DNA of 64,000 nucleotides, taken from the NCBI RefSeq assembly GCF_026241225.1, contig NZ_JAPFQP010000002.1, positions 372,001 to 436,000 on the forward strand. The letters are read 5' to 3'. The notes beneath the pieces were generated by a model. The model ran no database searches and was not told the origin of the DNA. It saw only the letters and a program-made list of their open reading frames with translations. This document shows positions 28,749-37,406 of the stretch, in pieces. Position numbers and translations under genes: made by a program. Numbering within the stretch: position 1 is the first letter of the stretch; each line of letters starts with the position of its first letter. The stretch comes from Lentiprolixibacter aurantiacus (GTDB lineage: Bacteria > Bacteroidota > Bacteroidia > Flavobacteriales > Flavobacteriaceae).

Positions 28749-30473
28749 ATGAAACATCGCTTACTGATAGCCCTATACTACCTGTCGGTGTTGCTTGTAC
28801 CTGTTTACGGTGCAGGACTATTCCCTATTTCCACAACTGAAGACCCTATTGCGCTTTGCAAACAAATACTGGATCAAAAGCCAGAACCCTGGCAGCCTGA
28901 CTCCAGGCAAAATTTGCTGGAGCAGTATGGGGATGCCTATGGCCTTGCAGAGAACGAAGACAAGTACATTCTTCTGGAATCCCCCACCCTGGCCTTCAGT
29001 TATTTCCAGGGAGGCTCATCGGTTATTGGCCAGTCCATATCCAGGGATGTGCTTATCCATATGCTCAAGCAGGCCATAACCGCTCCACAGGAAACTACTA
29101 ATATCCTTGCCAGAGCCACAATACAGCAGGGAATGAAGGAGTACCTCAAAGCCTATGAAATTGCTGCGAAATACCGGGAAAGTCAGGAACTTAATTATGC
29201 AGATGCCCTACAGTTCCTGGACAATCGCTTTGGGTATTCCAAGCTGAACCATGCCGAACGACTAAGCGGACGACAAGTAAGTAATTCACAGGCTTTTAAT
29301 GCCGATAAAAACACCAAAAAAATACTATCGGAATTAGAGAAGATCGGAAAACGCTATCCAAGCTCAATTCCCCTGGTCAACGCCCTTCCAATATTTGAGG
29401 ATATCTACCAGCAACTGCTGGCTGCCAATGTAGGCATAGCCAGTTATCAGCCCTTCCGCGAATTCAGTAGTGAAATGCAACGCCTGAACCAGACAAGGAT
29501 CAATGAACGGATCAAGTTCAGGTCTGAGATTCGTATTACTTATCCTGATTCTGGTACAGTCTGGACTATTCCGGAGCCTGTGGAATTGAAATGGACAACC
29601 GAAAAGATAGACCCGGACAAGACTATCCGGTTTTTCCTCGTCAAGGACGATATGGTGGTCCAGGACCTAGGAATTTTTAAGAATGAATCAGTCAGGAGCG
29701 ACATTGTCCTGAGAAGGGGTTTGCCCGCCGGAGATAACTATAAAGTAATGGGAATAGAGCAATTCCCGGCCAACAAATACCACGTCGCAAAATTTGCAAC
29801 ACCTTTTTTCAGTATCCGCAAAGCGCCCCGCCCTCAAAAGAAACCTGAACCCGAGCCCGAACCTGAAATAGTGGTCGAGGAAGCTGCAAAACCAGAGCCT
29901 GCTCCTGTGGTTCCTGAAATACCCGAGCCTGTAAAACCGGAAGAGGTTGCAGTTGAAAAGCCCATTGTTACCGAACCTCCTGTTGCTGAAAAATCTGCTG
30001 GCGAAGAGCAAGTCCCAGTAGAAATCATTAAGGAAGAAACCCCGGTAGCGGAAAAGCAATCAGAAGTGCCCGTGAAAATACCTGAGAAAAGACCTGAAAC
30101 TGAAGAAGAAATTGCCTTGAGAAACTTCTTTGATGGCAGGAGTATTTCCTACACCAAAGAACTGGTTGTGGAGACCGACAGGATCCAAATCAGCCTCTGG
30201 GATCACGGCCGACAGGATGGCGACATCGTTTCCATTTACCTGAATGGGGATCAGGTGGTTTCCAAGCATACACTTACCTACAAGAAGAAGGTCTATGAGG
30301 TGACACTGGATAAATCAAAGCCCAATGACCTCTTCCTGTACGCACATAACCTGGGTCGCTTTGCCCCCAATACCGTGTCTATTGAGATCAATGATGGCAG
30401 TAATGCCGAAAATATAATCCTCAATTCGGACCTTAAAAGCTGCGAAGCAGTGCTGATCAACGTTAAGCAGTAG
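28749..30473 (+). CDS. Secreted modular protein with Kre9-like segment, Pro/Glu-rich linker and conserved C-terminal beta domain
   Basis: Protein of 574 aa with a signal peptide (MKHRLLIALYYLSVLLVPVYG). Residues about 30-240 are helical. Residues about 255-355 contain ITYPDSGTVW...PVELKWTT, which resembles the Ig-like Kre9/KNH cell-wall domain. Residues about 358-455 are a Pro/Glu/Val/Lys-rich linker with repeated PEP and KPE units. Residues about 457-574 (LWDHGRQDGDIVSIYLNGD, LYAHNLGRFAPNT) match a C-terminal beta domain common in secreted Bacteroidota proteins. This suggests a periplasmic or surface binding protein whose linker spans a wall or envelope distance. The ligand is unknown. Confidence 0.75.
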   Translation: MKHRLLIALYYLSVLLVPVYGAGLFPISTTEDPIALCKQILDQKPEPWQPDSRQNLLEQYGDAYGLAENEDKYILLESPTLAFSYFQGGSSVIGQSISRDVLIHMLKQAITAPQETTNILARATIQQGMKEYLKAYEIAAKYRESQELNYADALQFLDNRFGYSKLNHAERLSGRQVSNSQAFNADKNTKKILSELEKIGKRYPSSIPLVNALPIFEDIYQQLLAANVGIASYQPFREFSSEMQRLNQTRINERIKFRSEIRITYPDSGTVWTIPEPVELKWTTEKIDPDKTIRFFLVKDDMVVQDLGIFKNESVRSDIVLRRGLPAGDNYKVMGIEQFPANKYHVAKFATPFFSIRKAPRPQKKPEPEPEPEIVVEEAAKPEPAPVVPEIPEPVKPEEVAVEKPIVTEPPVAEKSAGEEQVPVEIIKEETPVAEKQSEVPVKIPEKRPETEEEIALRNFFDGRSISYTKELVVETDRIQISLWDHGRQDGDIVSIYLNGDQVVSKHTLTYKKKVYEVTLDKSKPNDLFLYAHNLGRFAPNTVSIEINDGSNAENIILNSDLKSCEAVLINVKQ

Positions 30474-30488
30474 GCTTCGTGTTGGCAA

Positions 30489-30506
30489 TAGTGTTTGAAA
30501 ACACTA
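30489..30506. terminator. Bidirectional hairpin between convergent genes
   Basis: TAGTGTTT and AAACACTA are perfect 8-bp arms around GA (30489-30506). The hairpin lies 15 bp after the + strand stop and covers the stop of the opposite gene. No long T-tract follows, so efficiency is uncertain. Confidence 0.45.
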
Positions 30507-31559
30507 GGGCCTGGCCTCCAGAATAAGATTGAACGGGGTTTCGGTAGCTCTCCTAAACCGCGTAAACCCACCTCCTGTCACGGCTTCTTTTATCTTTTTT
30601 TCTCCAGCCTGTGCACCCAGTGCCAGTCCAACTTCCTGATTCAGCGAGCAGGGAACACATAGTTGCGTAGAGAAGGCATAAAATGCCCTTCCTACCGGAT
30701 TCAAGTTTTTTGACAGACTGTCTTCGGCATAAGGTTCCACTACCATACAGGTACCATCGGGCTTTAGAATCTCCTTCACATGAGAACATGCCCCTGCAGG
30801 GTCTCCCATATCATGAAGACAATCGAAAAATGCAACAAAGTCGTAGTCGCTGCCGGGTACATCTTTAGCTGCACACACCTCGAAGGAAACGTTTTCAACG
30901 CCCGCTTCTTTTGCCTTGGCACGGGCATGCTCTATTGATTTGTCATGGTAATCATAACCAAAGAATTGCGATTTTGGAAAGGCCTTAGCCATGATTATCG
31001 TAGAAGCTGCATGTCCGCAACCAATATCAGCTACCTTGGCTCCATTTTCCAGTTTTTCGACTACCCCGTCCAGTGCCGGCAACCAGCTGGAAACCAGGTT
31101 GCCCTCATATGAAGGACTAAAGAACTTTTCCGTACCGCAGTAAAGGCATTTGTTATGGTTGCCCCATGAAATACCCTCTCCAGTTTTGAAGGCTTCCATC
31201 ATCTTAGGCTCATCGTGGTACAGGGAGGTAATAGCGTAAAACGCACCGGTCATAAAAACCGGACTATTTCTATTTCCGAAGGCCATTGCCTGTTCAGGTG
31301 TCATATGAAAGGATTCAGAAGAATCATCGTACTCCACATAACCTGATGCCGCTTGTGCAGCCAACCATTCTTTAACATAGCGTTCCGCGGTTCCTGTAGC
31401 CTTTGCCAATTCAGCCGGCGACATAGGCCCTTTTTCAGATAGGGTGGTGTACAGTCCCAACTTATCACCAATTGTGATTAAAGGCCCATTTGCTGCTGCG
31501 CCCATCTCCACTACAATCTTACCTAATAGTTCATGTAGCTTTTCCTCATTAATTTCCAT
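30504..31559 (-). CDS. Class I SAM-dependent methyltransferase with winged-helix N-domain
   Basis: Small-molecule methyltransferase of about 351 aa. The N-terminal winged-helix/dimerisation domain (MEINEEKLHELLGKIVVEMG) is followed by a Rossmann core with the SAM motif VADIGCGHAAS and the acidic-loop FGYDYH. A CLYCGTEKFF segment is shared with a widespread family of uncharacterised methyltransferases. The frame extends to 31610, but the ATG at 31559 matches the family N-terminus. The cysteine pair could bind a metal. The substrate is unknown. Confidence 0.82.
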   Translation of the reverse strand: MEINEEKLHELLGKIVVEMGAAANGPLITIGDKLGLYTTLSEKGPMSPAELAKATGTAERYVKEWLAAQAASGYVEYDDSSESFHMTPEQAMAFGNRNSPVFMTGAFYAITSLYHDEPKMMEAFKTGEGISWGNHNKCLYCGTEKFFSPSYEGNLVSSWLPALDGVVEKLENGAKVADIGCGHAASTIIMAKAFPKSQFFGYDYHDKSIEHARAKAKEAGVENVSFEVCAAKDVPGSDYDFVAFFDCLHDMGDPAGACSHVKEILKPDGTCMVVEPYAEDSLSKNLNPVGRAFYAFSTQLCVPCSLNQEVGLALGAQAGEKKIKEAVTGGGFTRFRRATETPFNLILEARP

Positions 31560-31807
31560 GACTTTCTTTGCTTTAGTTAATTGTTCTGCTTGTTTTTGTA
31601 ATTTGATCAATTATTATTGATCTTATTGAATATAAGCTACTTACGATTTTTAGTCGTGCTAATTTGGACGAACCTCGGGCTTTTATGTCCGAAGTAGATG
31701 AAATACTTATCGAAGCAATTACCCATACGGATATGTTTTGGAAGAATCCAATCTGATATGTTGTGTCTCAATTCTTTATCTTCGGTTTTTATACCAAAAA
31801 CAGACCT

Positions 31808-32941
31808 ATGCCTTTTACCGAAAACCCTATCTATGTTCTGATGGTCCTGGCACTATTGGTGCTGCTTTCTGTTTACTCGGCCAAAACCTCCCTGGGTAAA
31901 AACCTGGGCGCCGCCCTGCTAGTTATCCTGTTTGCGGCGGTCCTGGCCAACCTCAAACTCATTCCCTCTGCATCCAATAGCATTCCCCTGTACGATGGGA
32001 TATTTACCTACGTGGCCCCTATTTCAATCTTTTATCTGTTACTGGATGTAAACCTGGGTACCCTGAAGAAAGCAGGTATTCCCATGATTGGATTGTTCCT
32101 TATTGGTTCCTTCGCCACCTTGGCAGGTATCCTGCTCAGCTGGTGGTGGCTAAGTCCTTCTGAAACCCTTGGAGAAGCCGGCAAAATCATCGCAGGCATG
32201 CTTGCCGGAACCTATACAGGGGGAAGCATAAACTTTAACGCCATTGCGATCGCTTACAATTTCCAGGAGGAGAGTGTTCTCTATGCAGGTACCATCGCTG
32301 TGGATAATGTGGTTACCACTATTTGGATACTGGCTACGCTTGCCTTTCCGGTGGTATTGCGGAAGATTAAAACAGATAAAAAGATAATTGTTACCCAACA
32401 GGACGAAGAGGTATCTTATAATAATCCTATCGACCTGAGTTCCCTCATGTGGTTGCTATTCCTTGGAGTGCTGGCGTATTATTTATCCGATCTTTTATCT
32501 CAGCTTGTTCCTCAAATCCCATCTATTCTCACTATTTCCACCATTAGCCTTGTGCTGGCACAGTTTAAGTTTATAAAGCGTTTAAACGGCAGTCATTCAC
32601 TGGGTTTGTATATGGTATTTCTATTCCTGGCGGTTATCGGTGCCTATTGTGAGATCAGTGCCGTGGTAGCCCTGAAGGATGTGGGGGTTACACTCTTGCT
32701 TTTTGCACTGGGCGCTGTATTGATTCACGGTGCGCTCATTATCCTGGTGGGAGGACTGTTATTCCGGGATTGGGACATGCTCGCTATCGCCAGCCAGGCA
32801 AACATTGGCGGTGGCACCTCGGCTATAGCACTGGCAGAGAGTTTTGACAGGAAGGAACTTATCCTGCCCGCTATCCTGGTTGGAACCCTGGGCAATGCAC
32901 TTGGCACCTACCTGGGATTTCTGGTAGTTTGGATGCTGTAG
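31808..32941 (+). CDS. DUF819-family integral membrane protein
   Basis: Polytopic protein of 377 aa with roughly ten hydrophobic segments. It resembles the DUF819 (YjcL-like) family: MPFTENPIYVLMVLALLVLL at the start, ANLKLIPSASNSIPLYD, and a final GGTSAIALAESF motif. The frame is open from 31763, but the ATG at 31808 is preferred because the family begins there and upstream codons add an unrelated stretch. It is a presumed transporter of unknown substrate. Confidence 0.85.
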   Translation: MPFTENPIYVLMVLALLVLLSVYSAKTSLGKNLGAALLVILFAAVLANLKLIPSASNSIPLYDGIFTYVAPISIFYLLLDVNLGTLKKAGIPMIGLFLIGSFATLAGILLSWWWLSPSETLGEAGKIIAGMLAGTYTGGSINFNAIAIAYNFQEESVLYAGTIAVDNVVTTIWILATLAFPVVLRKIKTDKKIIVTQQDEEVSYNNPIDLSSLMWLLFLGVLAYYLSDLLSQLVPQIPSILTISTISLVLAQFKFIKRLNGSHSLGLYMVFLFLAVIGAYCEISAVVALKDVGVTLLLFALGAVLIHGALIILVGGLLFRDWDMLAIASQANIGGGTSAIALAESFDRKELILPAILVGTLGNALGTYLGFLVVWML

Positions 32942-32975
32942 GAATATAAAAAAGGAAATTGATAAAAGGGGAAGG

Positions 32976-33392
32976 TTAAGCCTCAGAAAATGCTTTAACT
33001 ACCAGGTAAATCAGGTAGATCCCCCAGGCAAGACCCCCAATAAACAAGATGTATTTGGCAAGGATAAGGAGAAACCGCAGCGGACCTTTGAATAGCCAGA
33101 CTACAAACAGCCCAGCCAGTACGCCTCCAATTAACGGCCAGTACCATTCTAAATCGGTTCCGGTTACCCCGTAATAAGTCACAATTCCCCAGGAAGCAAG
33201 CCCCAACATAGAAGCCGCCCAATCCTCAAAGGATTCCGAACCGGATGTACCAGGTCCGGGTCCCCCAATAGGTCCAGGCTTTGGATTGCCGGGAACCCAG
33301 ATCGTCCCCATCCCGTTACATACCACACAATCGCCCCCAACTCCACTTCCACGGCCGGTTCCTCTGCAAGCCACACAAGTCTCTCTTGCCAT
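32976..33392 (-). CDS. Small protein with DnaJ-like CxxCxGxG zinc motif fused to a membrane domain
   Basis: Protein of 138 aa. The first 30 residues contain CVACRGTGRGSG and CVVCNGMGT, two CxxCxGxG repeats like those of the DnaJ zinc-finger domain. A Gly/Pro-rich linker follows, then three membrane helices (about 60-78, 86-102 and 108-133). There is no J-domain. It may be a membrane-tethered zinc-binding or redox/chaperone-like protein; the role is unknown. Confidence 0.7.
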   Translation of the reverse strand: MARETCVACRGTGRGSGVGGDCVVCNGMGTIWVPGNPKPGPIGGPGPGTSGSESFEDWAASMLGLASWGIVTYYGVTGTDLEWYWPLIGGVLAGLFVVWLFKGPLRFLLILAKYILFIGGLAWGIYLIYLVVKAFSEA

Positions 33393-33686
33393 TCTTTTCT
33401 AACTACGATTGATCAATTCAAGATACAAAAAAGAGGATTGCCCAAAGACTGTCAATAAAACGAAATAGATAAGCACAAAAGGATTTTATGTTATCACATG
33501 CCTATGGGATTCTATAACCAGGGTGCTTAAGTGCTCTAGTAAATGATCAAGGTCATTGTATCCTTTAGCCTGTATGCTGAACTTGCGCATTGATCTTAAT
33601 ACCTGCTTCTTTACCAATCTGTTTGTAAAATGCCAGGGTTGTAGCAGGTACTCCAATTAAACACATTAACTCAAATCAATATCATT
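33393..33686. other. Intergenic region with two short minus-strand frames and a long-range inverted repeat
   Basis: On the minus strand two overlapping short frames (33565-33666, 33 aa, containing VPATTLAFYKQIGKEAGI; and 33486-33590, 34 aa, MRKFSIQAKGYNDLDHLL...) look protein-like and may be remnants of one frameshifted gene. TACCTGCT (33600-33607) and AGCAGGTA (33643-33650) are complementary. Confidence 0.3.
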
Positions 33687-34202
33687 ATGTATCCAATTGA
33701 AGTCGGAAAAAAGAAGGATGAACAAACCCAACATAAGGGAACAGAATTGCTAATTACCCTTAGAGTAGATGCCGCTAAACTTTACAAAATAGAACATACG
33801 TCAAGGGAAGATATAAATGCTTATTGCCATTTATCAGATACTAATCCGCCAGAGTCCCACAAGGAAGAACACATTGAACATTTTGAATCCTTGGTAGAGC
33901 CAGGACAGCAGGTCCGATGGATTGCAAAACCAGGCGACCCGAAAAGTGAATTTACCGTATCTGTTGAAAGCGTTGTGCATGCACACTACAAGAAAAATAA
34001 ACTGGACAAGGCCAGGGAAGAGAATTTCTTCAATGCCATTGCCATTTGCAGTTCGGACGGGGAAATAGTTCGGGCAAAAGTGAATGAAGGATTTGAATCC
34101 GGTACCTGGGTCTACATTTATGACCTGAATTTCAATATTCGTAAAGAAGGAAAAAAACTGAGGTCTTACAGCATTGACCCGAGGTTGAAAATAGAATTGT
34201 AA
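33687..34202 (+). CDS. Hypothetical cytoplasmic protein
   Basis: Protein of 171 aa without signal peptide or membrane segment. It is highly charged (MYPIEVGKKKDEQTQHKG) with predicted beta strands (LLITLRVDAAKLYKI, VRWIAKPGDPKSEFTVSVE, WVYIYDLNFNIRKEG). The alternating strands suggest a beta-sandwich. I do not recognise a named family. It stands alone, 132 bp before the acyl-CoA ligase. Confidence 0.65.
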   Translation: MYPIEVGKKKDEQTQHKGTELLITLRVDAAKLYKIEHTSREDINAYCHLSDTNPPESHKEEHIEHFESLVEPGQQVRWIAKPGDPKSEFTVSVESVVHAHYKKNKLDKAREENFFNAIAICSSDGEIVRAKVNEGFESGTWVYIYDLNFNIRKEGKKLRSYSIDPRLKIEL

Positions 34203-34271
34203 CCCAAAATAGCACATTGGCTAGCCTTGAATTGAGCAATCATCATTTCAAACCGTATATTAAAATTTCCA

Positions 34272-34308
34272 ACCCTGTTTCTGGAATTTACAGGGTGGGT
34301 TATCTTTG
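34272..34308 (+). promoter_or_regulatory. Promoter and candidate operator of the acyl-CoA ligase gene
   Basis: TATCTTTG (34301-34308) is an exact -7 match, and TTTC (34278-34281) sits 19 bp upstream in the -33 position. The inverted repeat ACCCTGT (34272-34278) / ACAGGGT (34290-34296) covers the -33 region, so a repressor could block initiation. Confidence 0.45.
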
Positions 34309-34334
34309 AATGAAATCAACTACGAAGAAACCAT

Positions 34335-36035
34335 ATGACTGCATTAAGTTATGCCTCAGGCACAAGCAATGAACCTTTACTGGGCATTACCATCGGAGAT
34401 AAGTTTGATGAAATAGTAAGCCAATATCCCGACAATGATGCGTTAATCGTACACCACCAAAAGGTAAAATGGAGCTACCGTGAATTACAGCAGCAGGTTA
34501 ATGATTGTGCCAAAGCGCTCATAGCATCGGGCATCAAAAAAGGCGACCGGGTAGGGATCTGGTCTTCGAACCGATCTGAATGGACAGTACTGCAATTCGC
34601 CACTGCCAAGGCAGGAGCTATACTGGTCAACATCAACCCTTCCTACCGCATCCATGAACTGGAATACGCCCTTAATCAGTCCGGTTGCAAGATGCTGGTC
34701 CTGGCAGACAAGTTCAAGTCTTCCAATTACGAAAAGATGATCCTGGAACTGGCTCCGGAAATATCCCATGCGAAAATCGGGCAGCTGCATGCCACCATAC
34801 TTCCTGAATTGACTACAGTTATTTCCATGTCGGACAACCCACCCAAAGGAATGCTCCCCTGGTCGTCTTTTATGGGAAGAGCGAAGGAATGTCTGGACGA
34901 AATCCTGGAAAAAAGGCAGGGGGAGCTGAGCTTTGATGACCCTATCAACATACAGTATACCAGTGGCACAACCGGCTTCCCCAAAGGTGCCACCCTGAGT
35001 CACCACAACATCCTGAACAATGCCTATTTTGTGGCCAGGACCATGCAATTTACGGATAAAGACAGGGTGATAATACCGGTTCCTCTCTACCATTGTTTCG
35101 GGATGGTCCTGGGCAACCTGGGCTGCCTTACCCATGGAGCCTGTATGATCTACCCCTGCGAAGGTTTTGATCCGTTGGCTGTATTGCAGGCCGTAGAAAA
35201 GGAAAAGGCAACTGCCTTATACGGGGTGCCCACCATGTTCATTGCCGAACTGGAACATCCTGAGTTTGATAAGTTTGACCTGAGCAGTTTACATACCGGT
35301 ATTATGGCCGGATCCCCCTGCCCTATTGAAGTCTTGAAGAAGGTTCACAGCCTGATGCACATGAAGGATGTGCAAATCGCCTATGGGATGACTGAAATAA
35401 GTCCGGTTTGCACCCAGACCCGGATGGGTACGCCCCTGGAGAAACAAATCAGCACGGTAGGGCAGATCCACCCACACCTGGAAGTGAAGATCATTGACCC
35501 GGAGACCGGACTGACTGTGCCTCTGGGTACCACTGGTGAACTTTGCGCCAGGGGCTACAGCGTAATGCTGAGGTACTGGAACAACGAGGAACAGACAAAG
35601 TCTACTATTGATTCCGCCCGATGGATACATACCGAAGACCTCGCGACCATGGATGAGGACGGCTATGTCAATATTGTTGGCCGCATCAAGGATATGATAA
35701 TCCGTGGCGGGGAGAATATCTACCCCAAGGAGATTGAGGAGTATTTGTTTACCCACCCCAAGGTCAGTGAGGTAAAAGTGATTGGAGTGCCGGATATTAA
35801 ATACGGAGAAGCGGTTATGGCCTGGGTAAAGCTCAAGGAAGGGGAAACCTCCAGTGCAGAGGAGTTAACGGAATACTGCAAGGGCAATATCGCCCATTTT
35901 AAGGTGCCTAAATATTTTAAGTTTACGGAGAGCTTCCCCATGACGGTTACCGGCAAGATCAGGAAGATCGAAATGCGGCAGATAAGCATCAGGGAACTGG
36001 AGCTGGATGCGGCGAGTAAAATTGAAACGGCTTAG
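34335..36035 (+). CDS. AMP-binding fatty-acyl-CoA synthetase
   Basis: Adenylate-forming ligase that activates a carboxylic acid with ATP and CoA. The P-loop-like [16 protein letters not shown] is present (about residues 211-226), then YGMTEISPV (A5), [12 protein letters not shown] (A7), [20 protein letters not shown] (A8) and the catalytic C-terminal Lys in TVTGKIRK. At 566 aa with no signal peptide it resembles medium- to long-chain acyl-CoA synthetases of the FadD3/AcsM type. The exact chain length cannot be told. Confidence 0.92.
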   Translation: MTALSYASGTSNEPLLGITIGDKFDEIVSQYPDNDALIVHHQKVKWSYRELQQQVNDCAKALIASGIKKGDRVGIWSSNRSEWTVLQFATAKAGAILVNINPSYRIHELEYALNQSGCKMLVLADKFKSSNYEKMILELAPEISHAKIGQLHATILPELTTVISMSDNPPKGMLPWSSFMGRAKECLDEILEKRQGELSFDDPINIQYTSGTTGFPKGATLSHHNILNNAYFVARTMQFTDKDRVIIPVPLYHCFGMVLGNLGCLTHGACMIYPCEGFDPLAVLQAVEKEKATALYGVPTMFIAELEHPEFDKFDLSSLHTGIMAGSPCPIEVLKKVHSLMHMKDVQIAYGMTEISPVCTQTRMGTPLEKQISTVGQIHPHLEVKIIDPETGLTVPLGTTGELCARGYSVMLRYWNNEEQTKSTIDSARWIHTEDLATMDEDGYVNIVGRIKDMIIRGGENIYPKEIEEYLFTHPKVSEVKVIGVPDIKYGEAVMAWVKLKEGETSSAEELTEYCKGNIAHFKVPKYFKFTESFPMTVTGKIRKIEMRQISIRELELDAASKIETA

Positions 36036-36084
36036 AGGTTAAAAGTATTACCTATGGAGTATAGAATTCAATTGGAATAATTTA

Positions 36085-36459
36085 TCACACACCATAACAA
36101 TCACCCGTGCTCAAACAATAAATTGATGCAACTATTATATATGCTCCAATCGCAATAAGTCCCCAAGCCCACCAGGGTAAGCCTTTTTTTATCAGTACCT
36201 CTTCTACTTCTTCTACCAAAATTGGGAACTTGACATCCTCTCCTGGATTATCCTTGACCCCGTAAAACTGCCGATTTTCATAAACAATGTACTTGTTCTT
36301 ATAGGTGTCGTCATCAACGGTAATAATCTTGACCGCTTTTTCTTCCTGTGCTGCTTGTTGCATTGTAACCCGGGTTTTGTAGGCAGAACAGCTTTGAAGC
36401 AAGATTAATCCGGATAGGAAAAGCACTAAAACTCTGAATCTAAGTTTGAACTTTCTCAT
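36085..36459 (-). CDS. Small lipoprotein, paralogue of the one at 36944
   Basis: Lipoprotein of about 124 aa. The signal peptide ends in the lipobox LLQSC, followed by a domain with KIITVDDDTYKNKYIVYENR and FYGVKDNPGEDVKFPI, then a C-terminal membrane helix. It is nearly identical in its core to the product of 36944..37303. The start codon choice is ATG-GTG-ATG (36465 or 36459); the second aligns with the paralogue's start. It follows the middle lipoprotein gene by about 10 bp and is probably co-transcribed with it. Function unknown. Confidence 0.75.
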   Translation of the reverse strand: MRKFKLRFRVLVLFLSGLILLQSCSAYKTRVTMQQAAQEEKAVKIITVDDDTYKNKYIVYENRQFYGVKDNPGEDVKFPILVEEVEEVLIKKGLPWWAWGLIAIGAYIIVASIYCLSTGDCYGV

Positions 36460-36469
36460 CACCATGTTA

Positions 36470-36832
36470 CTATTCTATTGCCTCAAATACAGCAGTGGCG
36501 TTTACCGTATAGGGAGACTCTTCATAATAAGTAAAAATACTTCTACTACAGGGATTGATTGTACTGATACAAAAATCTCCTTCCCAATGTGAAAAAGAGA
36601 ATCCTGCAGAAGGAATGGCATTTAGTTCAATTCTATAAACAGAATACTCAACGTAGTAGACATAGGTTTCCACTCTTCCCGAATCTTCAGGAGATACTGT
36701 AACATTAAAAACAAAATCGAAACCACCACCACCATTATTTTCATTGCTATCTTGGTTGGAGCATCCATCCAAAACAAAACAGGAAATTAAAAGTATTATC
36801 ATCATCCCCAGACTTTTCTTGATCTCTTTCAT
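36470..36832 (-). CDS. Small lipoprotein with InlB B-repeat-like domain
   Basis: Lipoprotein of 120 aa with signal peptide and lipobox (CFVLDGC), a short Asn/Gly-rich linker, then FNVTVSPEDSGRV ... IELNAIPSAGFSFSHWEGD ... NATAVFEA. This is the layout of the divergent InlB B-repeat ('bacterial repeat') domain, a small beta fold found in surface adhesins. The frame is open to 36880, but the extension lies in the duplicated promoter, so the ATG at 36832 is preferred. Confidence 0.72.
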   Translation of the reverse strand: MKEIKKSLGMMIILLISCFVLDGCSNQDSNENNGGGGFDFVFNVTVSPEDSGRVETYVYYVEYSVYRIELNAIPSAGFSFSHWEGDFCISTINPCSRSIFTYYEESPYTVNATAVFEAIE

Positions 36833-36849
36833 GACCTCAGAATTTCCAA

Positions 36850-36880
36850 TAAAGGTATTCTGCAGGTGGGTGGTGGGCAA
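36850..36880 (-). promoter_or_regulatory. Promoter of the middle lipoprotein gene (copy 1 of a duplicated promoter)
   Basis: On the minus strand TTG (36878-36880), a 20 bp spacer and TACCTTTA (36850-36857) are followed by the ATG at 36832. The same arrangement recurs at 37321-37351, and the surrounding GGTGGGCAATGATG (36872-36885, plus-strand reading) is identical in both copies. Confidence 0.5.
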
Positions 36881-36943
36881 TGATGCAAGTCAGATACCTA
36901 TGACAATATTTCCTCCTAGGAATTTATTATGAGTAGTTTAATA

Positions 36944-37303
36944 TTAACAATATGCTAGACAGAATATTCCAAGAAAGATAATTGCAAGGAAGGCTAATCC
37001 AGAAAGCGTTCCAACCCACCAAGGTTCTTTTTTCATTAATACCGTAGCAACTTCTTCTGTATCAATGGGAAATTTCACATCCTCACCAGGGTTATCCTTT
37101 ACCCCATAGAACTGTCCATCTTCATAGACGATGTACTTGTACTTATAGGAATCGTCATCAACAGTAATAATCTTAACCGCTTTTTCTTCCTGTACCGCTT
37201 GTTGCAGGGTAACCGGGTTTTTGTAGGCAGAACAACCTTGCAGCAGAATTATCCCTGTCATAAAAATTGAAATAACTCTCAGGCTTTCCTTTAGTTCTCT
37301 CAT
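36944..37303 (-). CDS. Small lipoprotein, paralogue of the one at 36085
   Basis: Lipoprotein of 119 aa with lipobox ILLQGC, then the same KIITVDDDSYKYKYIVYEDG / FYGVKDNPGEDVKFPI core as the 36085 gene and a C-terminal hydrophobic helix (about 95-119). The frame is open to 37351, but the first 16 codons fall in the promoter repeat, so the ATG at 37303 is preferred. Together the three genes look like a duplicated lipoprotein cassette with an InlB-like gene between the copies. Confidence 0.75.
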   Translation of the reverse strand: MRELKESLRVISIFMTGIILLQGCSAYKNPVTLQQAVQEEKAVKIITVDDDSYKYKYIVYEDGQFYGVKDNPGEDVKFPIDTEEVATVLMKKEPWWVGTLSGLAFLAIIFLGIFCLAYC

Positions 37304-37320
37304 AACGGAAGTATTTCCAC

Positions 37321-37351
37321 TAAAGGTATTGCCAGGAAGAAAGGTGGGCAA
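37321..37351 (-). promoter_or_regulatory. Promoter of the 36944 lipoprotein gene (copy 2 of the duplicated promoter)
   Basis: On the minus strand TTG (37349-37351), a 20 bp spacer and TACCTTTA (37321-37328) precede the ATG at 37303. The spacing is identical to copy 1, which supports its use as a real promoter. Confidence 0.5.
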
Positions 37352-37406
37352 TGATGTGGGTCAGCCCTCCAAGAAACACAGAAAGCTATGGAGAAGTGTT
37401 GGTAAG

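Noticed and set aside
34485-35135. 216-codon frame antisense to the acyl-CoA ligase
   Set aside because: The sense gene has every family motif; the antisense product shows no recognisable domain.
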